A stretch of 9,056 bases of DNA from positions 1 to 9,056 of the forward strand of contig JAWXCH010000092.1 in NCBI GenBank assembly GCA_034440595.1, in the 5' to 3' direction. Below the pieces are notes generated by a model that saw only the letters and a list, made by a program, of their open reading frames with translations, was not told the DNA's origin and made no database searches. Of the stretch, positions 1 to 6,141 are shown piece by piece. How positions within the stretch are numbered: the stretch's first letter is position 1; the number at the start of each line of letters is the position of its first letter. The translations under genes and the position numbers were made by a program. Source of the stretch: JAWXCH01 sp034440595. Its GTDB lineage: Bacteria; Planctomycetota; Planctomycetia; Pirellulales; JALHPA01.

Positions 1-55
1 GCTGTAATCTCGCATCCATGCGTCTGTCTCCTGTGTCAGAAAAAGGAAGTGATAG

Positions 56-1057
56 CTACCATTTCCTGCTAGCTGACACAAGATTTCTTACAGGCCCGTA
101 CTCGAAGTTTTGCGATTCTTTAAAAACCATTCCGCGAAAGAGAAACGTGCCCGCATACTTTTTATTCGCCTTATAGGCTTTTTTAAACTCCGCCATTGCG
201 AGCTTTTCATTTCCGGTCCTCGCTAAGACGAGCCCTTGTGCGGCGTAGACAACTGGTTCCAAGGTAGAATCAACACGAAGCGCAGTCGCGAAGTCCGACT
301 GGGCTTCGGTATACTTTTCCAGTGCCAAGTACGTGTAACCACGGCTGATGTATGCCCAAGCAAATTGGTTGTCCAACACAATCCATTCGCTTAATACTCC
401 CAGCAGCCTTTCGTTCTCGGACTTTGCCATAAGCTTATCGGCATCTACTGCGGTGAGCCACTCTGTCCGCAGTCGATCACCCTGATCGTGTACTGATTTC
501 AACTCCGACAATGACCTATCGCGCAGTCCAGAAACCCGGGCTAATGCGATTCTTGTTGCTTTGGCTTGCTGAACCGCTGCCACGTAAGCAGCTTGATGAT
601 TGTTTTGATCTCGCGCCAGATCGTTGAATGTCTGTTGATACTGTGCTCGGGCGACTGGATCTCGCTCGGAAACGAGTTGTAGTTGCAGGCCTTGGAGTTG
701 GTTCTGAATGGTAAGCGCGCTAGCTTCAGCAGTGTTGGCAGCGGCGACGAAACCATTTATCTGAGCCTCGATCGCTATCATCTGCTGCTCAAGGTTTTTG
801 ACCTCATTTTGTACCGACGTTTGCTTTTGGAGTAGACGGTCGCGTTCCTCGTAAATCCGATTCAGCAACGTAATGCGATTCTGCAGAATTGCAGAAATGA
901 TCACTGGAATGTCAGGGCTGGATTCGGCAACAGGTGCCGGAGGTGCTGCAAGAATTGTGGTGAAATTGCCCATGTATTGTGCCAAGAATACCGCGATTGC
1001 TAATCCGAAAGTCGGATAAGACATTTTCCCTAGGCACAATGATCGCATTCCTGCCAT
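56..1057 (-). CDS. Exported coiled-coil/TPR protein of unknown function
   Basis: I do not recognise a named family. From the ATG at 1057 the product is 333 residues: a hydrophobic stretch at about 17-36 ending in LAAPPAP that looks like a signal peptide or N-terminal anchor, a long Gln/Glu/Ala-rich helical region at about 57-215 with coiled-coil character, and two TPR-like repeats at about 233-266 (with the classic spacing of W, G, Y, A and F/A positions) and 267-300. TPRs normally mediate protein contacts, so an envelope scaffold or assembly role is possible, but this is inference. The frame is open further upstream to a TTG at 1159. I prefer 1057 because a purine-rich AGAGAGG lies just before it, the signal peptide then sits at the N terminus, and the TTG falls inside a likely -35 box. 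A start at 1024 (MSYPTFG) is also possible. The stop is TAG at 58-56. The next gene upstream on the same strand ends 148 bases away, so the two may or may not be cotranscribed. Confidence 0.8.
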   Translation of the reverse strand: MAGMRSLCLGKMSYPTFGLAIAVFLAQYMGNFTTILAAPPAPVAESSPDIPVIISAILQNRITLLNRIYEERDRLLQKQTSVQNEVKNLEQQMIAIEAQINGFVAAANTAEASALTIQNQLQGLQLQLVSERDPVARAQYQQTFNDLARDQNNHQAAYVAAVQQAKATRIALARVSGLRDRSLSELKSVHDQGDRLRTEWLTAVDADKLMAKSENERLLGVLSEWIVLDNQFAWAYISRGYTYLALEKYTEAQSDFATALRVDSTLEPVVYAAQGLVLARTGNEKLAMAEFKKAYKANKKYAGTFLFRGMVFKESQNFEYGPVRNLVSASRKW

Positions 1058-1129
1058 GTTGCCCTCTCTTATCTGCTTGTGAAAGGCGATGTACACTGCC
1101 GCCGCTACGCATGCGTGCTTCAAACGTGC

Positions 1130-1159
1130 ATTGTAACCATAATCTACACAATTGCTCAA
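1130..1159 (-). promoter_or_regulatory. Possible sigma-70-type promoter for the TPR protein gene
   Basis: Read on the minus strand, TTGAGC (1159-1154) and TACAAT (1135-1130) are separated by 18 bases, a fair match to TTGACA/TATAAT. Transcription would begin near 1123 and leave a leader of about 65 bases before the ATG at 1057. This supports the shorter protein start, since the alternative TTG start codon at 1159 would be part of the -35 element. It is called by eye only, and planctomycete promoters are poorly characterised. Confidence 0.35.
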
Positions 1160-1205
1160 CTTTTCCGAATCCCGGGTAGTGTCCTATTGGCGTGTTGCTG
1201 GCGGG

Positions 1206-1871
1206 CTATTTGCTAGGTGATGGTTCTGGCTGTTTGGCCGTGGTGTCGGTTTTCGGCTCATTTTTTGCCGGTTCGGCCTTTTTTGGCTCTTGCCTAGTGT
1301 CAGAGTCTACTGCGGCTGGTCTTTTGTCGCCTTTGAACCAATCGATAATCGACGGCACGAATGGGGTTATCGCAGTTGCAAACATGGTGACGCAAATAAA
1401 GATTAGCTCCCACCTGCGCCACTTATCGCGCTTATTTTCTCGCTTGGCATTATCCTGCTCGATGCCAGCTTGCCACTTCTGGAATTCCTCCTGGCTTGTC
1501 TGGTAATTCTCTTCTCGCTTGATATCTGCCGCGCGCTGCTCTGCTTGCAATCTTGCGATCGCTTCGCGTGCCATCATTTCTTGGTGTTCCTTGGGAGTGA
1601 ATCCGGGCTGCCACTCATAAAACCTTGGGCAGTCGCGATCGGCGTCAATCAGGCTCTTGTAGTTCGGATAAGTCTTCTGCGATTCTTCTTTCGCCAGCTC
1701 CCATAGGTTTTCTGCGTTCACGGTGCATACCGGCTTGCGGTAGCATGCCGATTGCATTGGCTCAAATGGATTTTCGCGGTAGCTGTAGTCGGCCTCAATA
1801 AAAACTGCTGGCACAGGTGGCTTCATTCTCAGTCCTAGTAGTCCACAATTCGCACACTTCACCTTCTCCAT
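1206..1871 (-). CDS. Small membrane protein with N-terminal Cys motif and charged C-terminal tail
   Basis: The function is unknown. From the ATG at 1871 the product is 221 residues. It begins with a CxxC pair (C6, C9), with further cysteines at C43, C49 and C81, suggesting a small metal-binding (zinc-ribbon-like) N-terminal module. After C81 comes a Pro-Gly-Phe-Thr-Pro-Lys-Glu-His stretch (89-96), then a highly charged helix at about 97-153 with coiled-coil character, a single hydrophobic span at about 155-177, and a Lys/Pro/Glu/Thr-rich tail from 180 to the end that is likely disordered. The start at 1871 is preferred over the longer ATG at 1916 because AGGAG lies 10 bases before it, whereas 1916 directly abuts the T-run of the rpiA terminator and has no room for a ribosome site. 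With no signal peptide, the Cys module is probably cytoplasmic (inference). The gene lies downstream of rpiA on the same strand, behind that terminator. Confidence 0.8.
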   Translation of the reverse strand: MEKVKCANCGLLGLRMKPPVPAVFIEADYSYRENPFEPMQSACYRKPVCTVNAENLWELAKEESQKTYPNYKSLIDADRDCPRFYEWQPGFTPKEHQEMMAREAIARLQAEQRAADIKREENYQTSQEEFQKWQAGIEQDNAKRENKRDKWRRWELIFICVTMFATAITPFVPSIIDWFKGDKRPAAVDSDTRQEPKKAEPAKNEPKTDTTAKQPEPSPSK

Positions 1872-1881
1872 TGCAACGATA

Positions 1882-1886
1882 CTCCT
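1882..1886 (-). promoter_or_regulatory. Ribosome binding site deciding the start at 1871
   Basis: On the minus strand AGGAG lies 10 bases before the ATG at 1871-1869. No comparable element precedes the upstream in-frame ATG at 1916, so this site fixes the shorter start. Confidence 0.6.
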
Positions 1887-1918
1887 AATCTTGACCTGGA
1901 TGGGCCTATGGCTCATAG

Positions 1919-1948
1919 AAAAAAGCCACCAGTTTGCGCTGGTGGCTT
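1919..1948 (-). terminator. Intrinsic terminator of rpiA
   Basis: AAGCCACCAG (1923-1932) pairs perfectly with CTGGTGGCTT (1939-1948) around a six-base loop. On the minus strand the GC-rich stem ends in a run of six T (1924-1919), the standard Rho-independent layout, about 44 bases past the rpiA stop. On the plus strand the stem is followed by a broken T-run (TTCTTTATTA), so it might work weakly in that direction too, but no plus-strand gene ends here. Confidence 0.85.
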
Positions 1949-1991
1949 CTTTATTATATCGCGTTCGGCTTTTTTGCCTAACAACTCACGC

Positions 1992-2690
1992 TCACCTCAC
2001 CACCACATGCCTCACGCCACCTGCCCGGGCGATGATGACGTCGCTGGTAAGGTTCAGGAATAGGCCGTGCTCGAGGATGCCAGCGCGGGTTTTGATGAGT
2101 GCAGCGAGTTGGTTTGCGTCGGCGATGGGGCCGAAGGCGGTGTCGAGAATGTAGTTTTCCTGGTCGGTCAGATAGGGAGAACCGTCTTTGTTCTGGCGTA
2201 GTTTTGGTGCTCCCCCCTGCTCTGTTAGCCAGCGAGCTTGTGCTTGCCAGCCGAAGGGGAGCACTTCAATAGGAAGCGGCCAGCGCGTGCCGAGTTGCGG
2301 TGAGAGTTTGCTTTCATCGATGACGATGATCTCGCGCGTGCTGAGCTGCGCGATCATCTTTTCGCGCGTCATGGCCCCGCCCCCTCCTTTGATGAGATTC
2401 CAGGCCGGGTCGACCTCGTCAGCACCGTCGATGGTCAGATCGATTGCCGGTGGATTGTCGTCAGGGGCCAGCGGGATGCCGAGTTGCTGTGCCTTGGCAG
2501 CAATGCTAAGCGACGTCGGTACCCCGACAATTTTATTCAGCGCGCCGCTTTGAATGCGCTGGCCGATGAGTTTCAGTGCAATGGCAGCCGTCGTGCCGGA
2601 GCCTAGCCCGAGCACCATGCCAGACTGGATAAATTGGACGGCGGTTTCGGCCGCCTGCCGCTTGAGGGTGTCTTGGTTGGCTTGGTTCAT
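1992..2690 (-). CDS. rpiA: Ribose-5-phosphate isomerase A
   Basis: This enzyme interconverts ribose 5-phosphate and ribulose 5-phosphate in the non-oxidative pentose phosphate pathway, in the cytoplasm. The 232-residue length fits the RpiA family (about 220). Visible signatures are the phosphate-binding GLGSGTTAA loop (28-36), DGADEVD (88-94), KGGGGAMTREK (101-111) and DESK (125-128). Aligned by spacing with E. coli RpiA, the catalytic residues are kept: D88, D91, K101 and E110 correspond to D81, D84, K94 and E103. The C terminus has the usual EHGLFL...GGV pattern. The ATG at 2690 matches the family N terminus, but no clear Shine-Dalgarno precedes it; the upstream bases are GACTCGCTT. It is followed by an intrinsic terminator and preceded by a palindrome-rich gap that separates it from the pgi unit on the same strand. 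Confidence 0.97.
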   Translation of the reverse strand: MNQANQDTLKRQAAETAVQFIQSGMVLGLGSGTTAAIALKLIGQRIQSGALNKIVGVPTSLSIAAKAQQLGIPLAPDDNPPAIDLTIDGADEVDPAWNLIKGGGGAMTREKMIAQLSTREIIVIDESKLSPQLGTRWPLPIEVLPFGWQAQARWLTEQGGAPKLRQNKDGSPYLTDQENYILDTAFGPIADANQLAALIKTRAGILEHGLFLNLTSDVIIARAGGVRHVVVR

Positions 2691-2753
2691 AAGCGAGTCG
2701 GGGTGAAGTCAATACAACTTCGACGAGTCGATATCATTTGGGCGATTAGTTAA

Positions 2754-2779
2754 CCCCAGGTGCGCTGCGCGACCTGGGG
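2754..2779. repeat. Palindrome 1 in the rpiA upstream gap
   Basis: CCCCAGGT (2754-2761) pairs perfectly with ACCTGGGG (2772-2779), leaving a ten-base GC-rich loop. No T-run follows on either strand, so it is not a standard terminator. It lies 64 bases upstream of the rpiA start and could be a dispersed intergenic repeat or part of the rpiA leader. Confidence 0.6.
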
Positions 2780-2791
2780 CTATGGAATGTA

Positions 2792-2804
2792 ACGCCTTCG
2801 GCGT
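2792..2804. repeat. Palindrome 2, short hairpin
   Basis: ACGCC (2792-2796) pairs with GGCGT (2800-2804) around a three-base TTC loop. It sits 12 bases from palindrome 1, and the two may form one composite element. It is short and could arise by chance. Confidence 0.4.
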
Positions 2805-2866
2805 AATGTTAAGATCTACTTGCTCAATTGGATTCCAGTTGTATATCAAATCTCTTCTCGCGCACA

Positions 2867-2914
2867 CCCTCACCCGCGGCTGATACCGCGACCTCTCCCG
2901 CAAGCGGGAGAGGT
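2867..2914. repeat. REP-like palindromic repeat
   Basis: A perfect 10-bp stem, ACCTCTCCCG (2891-2900) and CGGGAGAGGT (2905-2914), encloses CAAG. Directly before it is a second small stem, CGCGG (2875-2879) and CCGCG (2886-2890), preceded by an ACCCTCACCC stretch. From memory, the combination of CCCTCACCC with CTCTCCCGC-AA-GCGGGAGAG resembles a dispersed intergenic repeat seen in many bacterial genomes. There is no T-run on either side, so termination is unlikely. Copy number cannot be judged from one window. Confidence 0.6.
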
Positions 2915-2973
2915 GAATTGCGGTGTGCTGAGACTAATGGTGATTCGTGCATTCACACTGGCACGCAACTTCG

Positions 2974-2990
2974 CACTGGCAGAGCCAGTG
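2974..2990. repeat. Palindrome 4, downstream of the DUF2090 gene
   Basis: CACTGGC (2974-2980) pairs perfectly with GCCAGTG (2984-2990) around AGA. CACTGGCA occurs again at 2956-2963, giving a partial direct repeat. The palindrome lies 25 bases past the stop of the DUF2090 gene, but the following minus-strand bases (CGAAGTTGCG) hold no T-run, so a terminator call is weak. A dispersed repeat is the alternative. Confidence 0.45.
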
Positions 2991-3015
2991 GCACACAATC
3001 GCTAGCAATATTTTC

Positions 3016-3957
3016 CTATGTCGCTGATGCCGTACGGGCTTGCTCAAACAGCCGGACCCATTCCAGATACCGATCGGCGATTTGCTGGATCGCCGTTTCA
3101 CGGGTGATGGTTCCCTGTCGCAATTGCACAATCGGTTGCAGGAATGTCGAGCGACCGACGGCAAAACCAGTGAAGCCAGGGACAGTAGCCGCGGTTTGCA
3201 GCCACTCGATCACTTTGGCTTCGTTCTCGCCACGCCCCAGCACGATGCAACAGACCTTGTCGCGGCCACCTTGCCGGACGGCAGCGACAACGCGCTCGCA
3301 GTCGCTGCGCAGGTCCAGCCCTTCGATCTTCCAGATATCTGGCTCCACGCCCGCTGCCTGCATTTGCTCAATCACCTGAATGACCAGGTTCGGGCGCAGT
3401 TCCAAATCAAACCGATGCGCATCGCCGCCGACGCTGGCCAATTGATCCGGCTCCGGGGGGACGAGCAACTCGAACATCAACCGCCGGCGGTCGGAATGCA
3501 AGTAATCAGACAGCCGCTTCAGCCGTTCGGTCTGGCGAGCGTTCATCTCCTGATCCCCTTCCGGATTGCACCGTACCAGAACCTTAACAAACGTCGGATT
3601 GAACTCGGCAATGTGCAGAGCGAACTCGTCACCGTATTGCAAGTCAAACTCATGCTGGCCACTTTTTTCGCACGACATGGCAAAGATGTAGTGATGTTCT
3701 GCGGCGTCGCGGAGGATTTCGGTGCCGAATTCCTCATCGACCAGAATGCCCGCATCGGCGACTGGCACCCCTTTGGTCAGCGCCAGTTTGAATCCTTCAT
3801 AGATGACCTGCTTGCTGGCGGCGACATCGGCGATCTGCGCGGTCGTCATCGGCTCGTGGTAGCCAAAGACCTCTGCCCCGTACGAGTGCCGGTGGTCGAA
3901 TGGCAGGATGTAAAGCGGCTTGTCGTAACCGAGATCAAAGTTGGCGGTCACATTCAT
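3016..3957 (-). CDS. Stand-alone DUF2090-family aldolase-like protein
   Basis: The 313-residue product matches, along its whole length, the DUF2090 domain best known as the C-terminal half of some IolC-type 5-dehydro-2-deoxygluconokinases of myo-inositol catabolism, where an aldolase role on a phosphorylated deoxy-keto-gluconate has been proposed. Motifs seen are PFDHR (19-23), GILVDEEFG (70-78), EKSGQ (97-101), KVLVRCNPEGD (125-135), FELLVP (162-167), WKIEGLD (209-215), VLGRGE (239-244) and FAVGRS (265-270). K210 in WKIEG is placed like a Schiff-base lysine of class I aldolases; that is inference. No kinase half is present here. The cytoplasmic product is encoded in the same unit as pgi: pgi ends 8 bases before this ATG, and GAGG spans the pgi stop. 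A GTG at 3969 overlapping the pgi stop would add four residues, but the ATG at 3957 has the better-spaced Shine-Dalgarno. The true substrate is unknown. Confidence 0.9.
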   Translation of the reverse strand: MNVTANFDLGYDKPLYILPFDHRHSYGAEVFGYHEPMTTAQIADVAASKQVIYEGFKLALTKGVPVADAGILVDEEFGTEILRDAAEHHYIFAMSCEKSGQHEFDLQYGDEFALHIAEFNPTFVKVLVRCNPEGDQEMNARQTERLKRLSDYLHSDRRRLMFELLVPPEPDQLASVGGDAHRFDLELRPNLVIQVIEQMQAAGVEPDIWKIEGLDLRSDCERVVAAVRQGGRDKVCCIVLGRGENEAKVIEWLQTAATVPGFTGFAVGRSTFLQPIVQLRQGTITRETAIQQIADRYLEWVRLFEQARTASAT

Positions 3958-3963
3958 GATGGT

Positions 3964-3967
3964 CCTC
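3964..3967 (-). promoter_or_regulatory. Shine-Dalgarno overlapping the pgi stop codon
   Basis: On the minus strand GAGG (3967-3964) lies six bases before the ATG at 3957 and overlaps the pgi TGA (3968-3966). Ribosomes finishing pgi would be well placed to reinitiate, which implies translational coupling. It also favours the ATG over the GTG at 3969. Confidence 0.6.
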
Positions 3968-5603
3968 ACTTTGTCTTGCGTGCGGTGCGATAAAGCTCAA
4001 TCAACCGGTTGGTGGAACTGTCATGTTCCAATGCTTCTTTGCTGTCCGCGGGGAGCTGCGGAATGATCCGCATGGCCAGCACTTTGCCGAGTTCGACTCC
4101 CCATTGATCAAACGAATTGATCCCCCAAAGTGTACCTTGCACAAAGACCTTGTGCTCGTACAGGGCCACCAACGCCCCCAGAATCGCCGGGGTCAGCCGC
4201 TCGGCCAGGATCGTGTTGGTCGGGCGATTTCCCACAAAAGTGCGGTGTGGGACTTGGAACTCGGGGACCCCTTCGGCACGAACTTCTGCGGCCGTTTTGC
4301 CAAAGGCGAGGGCCTCGGTCTGGGCAAACAGGTTGGCCATCAGCAGATCGTGATGATTCCCCAACGGGTTCAGCGAGTGATAGAAGCCAATGAAGTCGCA
4401 GGGGATCAGCTTCGTTCCCTGATGCAGCAGTTGATAGAACGCATGCTGACCGTTGGTGCCGGGCTGTCCCCAAATGACTGGGCCGGTCTGATGATCGACC
4501 ACGTTGCCGCTCAGGTCGACATGCTTGCCATTGCTCTCCATGTCGAGCTGCTGCAGGTAGGCGCAGAACCGGTCGAGGTACTGGTCGTACGGCAGGATGG
4601 CGACGGTCTGCGCGCCGAAGAAATTGTTGTACCAGGCACCGATCAGGGCCAGCAGCACGGGCAAGTTCTGTGCAAATGGCGCGGTGCGAAAGTGTTCGTC
4701 CATGGCATGAAAGCCGGCCAGCATCTCACGGAAGCGCTCCGGCCCGATGGCGATCATCAGCGCCAGGCCAATCGCACCATCGTAGCTGTAGCGGCCACCG
4801 ACCCAGTCCCAGAACTCGAACATGTTGGCGGTGTCGATGCCGAACTTGGCGACCTCTTTGGCATTCGTCGAGACGGCGACAAAGTGCTTGGCCACAGCTT
4901 TTTCATCGCCGAGTGCGGCGAGTGCCCAGGTGCGCGCGGCGTGGGCATTCGTCATCGTCTCCAGCGTGGTGAACGTCTTTGAAGAGATGATGAACAGCGT
5001 CTCGTCCGGTTTTAGATCGTGTGTGGCTTCGACAAAGTCGGTGCCGTCGATATTCGAGACGAACCGCACCGTCAGGTTGCGGTCGGTATAAAATCGCAGC
5101 GCATCGTAGGCCATGGCCGGGCCAAGATCCGAGCCACCGATGCCGATGTTGACGATGTTGCGAATCCGTTTGCCGGTGTGCCCGGTCCAGGCACCGCTGC
5201 GGACGGAGTCGGCAAATTTGGCCATGCGGTCCAGCACAGCGTGAACCTCGGGCACAACGTCTACACCGTCGACTTTGATCGAACTGCCGCGCGGGGCACG
5301 GAGCGCGACATGCAGGACGGCGCGTTTTTCGGTGACGTTGATTTTCTCGCCACGGAACATGGCATCGATCCGCCCGCGCAGGCCGACCTCGTCGACCAGT
5401 TGCAACAGTAGCTTGAGCGTCTCGTCGGTGATGCGGTTCTTGGAGTAATCGAGGTACAGCCCTGCCCCGTTGGGGTTGAGTCGTTCGCCACGTTTGGGGT
5501 CATCGGCGAACAGCTTTCGCAGTTCGACCGATTTCAGTTGCTCGTAGTGCGATTGCAGCGCCTTCCAGGCGGGTAGCTGTGTCAGAGATTGACCGGCGCT
5601 CAT
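3966..5603 (-). CDS. pgi: Glucose-6-phosphate isomerase
   Basis: This enzyme interconverts glucose 6-phosphate and fructose 6-phosphate at the entry of glycolysis and in gluconeogenesis, in the cytoplasm. From the ATG at 5603 the product is 545 residues, close to E. coli Pgi (549). The two family signatures are visible: DWVGGRYS (266-273) and GTLWGINSFDQWGVELGK (490-507). The catalytic residues fit the E. coli pattern: E356 in MESNGK, H387 in NGQHAF and K507 at the end of the second signature; R271 is also kept. GIGGSDLGP marks the sugar-phosphate isomerase (SIS) fold near 155-163. The residue after the first signature's Ser is Tyr274 where a Leu-like residue is more usual, a small deviation. 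The frame stays open 106 codons upstream to 5921, but that extension resembles no Pgi N terminus, and GAGG eight bases before 5603 supports this start. It is first of a two-gene unit with the DUF2090 gene. Confidence 0.97.
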   Translation of the reverse strand: MSAGQSLTQLPAWKALQSHYEQLKSVELRKLFADDPKRGERLNPNGAGLYLDYSKNRITDETLKLLLQLVDEVGLRGRIDAMFRGEKINVTEKRAVLHVALRAPRGSSIKVDGVDVVPEVHAVLDRMAKFADSVRSGAWTGHTGKRIRNIVNIGIGGSDLGPAMAYDALRFYTDRNLTVRFVSNIDGTDFVEATHDLKPDETLFIISSKTFTTLETMTNAHAARTWALAALGDEKAVAKHFVAVSTNAKEVAKFGIDTANMFEFWDWVGGRYSYDGAIGLALMIAIGPERFREMLAGFHAMDEHFRTAPFAQNLPVLLALIGAWYNNFFGAQTVAILPYDQYLDRFCAYLQQLDMESNGKHVDLSGNVVDHQTGPVIWGQPGTNGQHAFYQLLHQGTKLIPCDFIGFYHSLNPLGNHHDLLMANLFAQTEALAFGKTAAEVRAEGVPEFQVPHRTFVGNRPTNTILAERLTPAILGALVALYEHKVFVQGTLWGINSFDQWGVELGKVLAMRIIPQLPADSKEALEHDSSTNRLIELYRTARKTK

Positions 5604-5611
5604 CGTGAGAT

Positions 5612-5615
5612 CCTC
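5612..5615 (-). promoter_or_regulatory. Ribosome binding site of pgi
   Basis: On the minus strand GAGG lies eight bases before the ATG at 5603-5601. It fixes the start of pgi and argues against the in-frame extension that would begin at 5921. Confidence 0.65.
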
Positions 5616-6122
5616 AAAATGCAATTTGGCGAAAAATGGAAAACGGGCCACTGTACGCACCGCCGCCACGGCCGCTGGGCAAACACGCCTCGATTTTAGC
5701 AACTCGGGCGACGGCGCAAACCGGCCGCAAGTGCAATGCGGCTCGGAATCTGCGCCGCAATACTGTCGTTCCTTTTCTGGCATTCCCCTTCCTCGAACAG
5801 ATTTTCCAAAAGTCCAAGGAGTCGGGCTAGGCGGCGAATACCCTATCCGGCCCGGCGGCACTGGATCAGCTACATGCCGAAAACGAAGGCAACGGTGCTG
5901 CCGGTAGAAGCATGAAGGCATTATTTGGTAACAGTTTGTGCGGATAACCGCTGTACCTGTGTGACAGCTATGTTATGATGCGAGAGATTTGCTAGCAGTG
6001 GTCGGCGAAGGGGGTGGCGTCTTACAGGGTGCCTCTTCTTTGTTGCCAATGCGGAATCGTGACCGCACTTCGACTCTGGCTGCTTGATTTGATTCGGGCG
6101 ATAATTCATTCAACACACTCCT

Positions 6123-6136
6123 ATCCTTTGCAGGAT
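6123..6136 (+). promoter_or_regulatory. Ribosome binding site within a small hairpin
   Basis: AGGA (6132-6135) is the Shine-Dalgarno for the ATG at 6142, with six bases between. It lies in the right arm of a 5-bp stem, ATCCT (6123-6127) and AGGAT (6132-6136), with a four-base loop. The stem could modestly restrict translation, but any Shine-Dalgarno can find a nearby complement by chance. Confidence 0.4.
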
Positions 6137-6141
6137 CTGCT

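Larger units (their letters stand above)
5604..6141. other. Divergent intergenic region between pgi and the ABC importer genes
   Basis: This 538-base gap must hold the promoters of both divergent units. I see no gene in it: the short open frames lack family resemblance and good ribosome sites. Candidate -10 boxes are TAAAAT on the minus strand (5698-5693), about 90 bases before the pgi start, and TATGAT (5974-5979) or GATAAT (6100-6105) on the plus strand. None has a convincing -35, so no promoter is called. No strong long palindrome or operator was found apart from the small hairpin at 6123-6136. Confidence 0.5.

Noticed and set aside
1057..1159. Longer TTG-initiated N terminus for the TPR protein
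   Set aside because: The TTG coincides with a likely -35 box, and the extra 34 residues would bury the signal peptide inside the chain.
2867..2914. REP-like palindrome as a CRISPR repeat or attachment site
   Set aside because: Only one copy is seen, with no regularly spaced repeats, integrase or flanking direct repeats.
2974..2990. Palindrome as a terminator of the pgi-DUF2090 unit
   Set aside because: The stem is only 7 bp and no T-run follows on the minus strand; kept only as a repeat.
2709..3005. Small open frames across the rpiA upstream gap on both strands
   Set aside because: They run through palindromic repeats, lack ribosome sites and have compositions dictated by the repeats.
3040..3993. 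Long plus-strand open frame (317 codons) antisense to the DUF2090 gene
   Set aside because: The opposite strand encodes a protein with full-length family motifs. The antisense frame is open because of codon bias in the real gene and shows no recognisable domain.
4023..4982. Long plus-strand open frame (319 codons) antisense to pgi
   Set aside because: It is a shadow of pgi, whose catalytic residues are intact on the minus strand; no domain or ribosome site supports it.
5604..5921. In-frame 106-codon N-terminal extension of pgi
   Set aside because: The extension has no resemblance to Pgi, is rich in Arg/Pro/Cys as expected of noncoding GC-rich DNA, and a good ribosome site marks the ATG at 5603, giving the normal family length.
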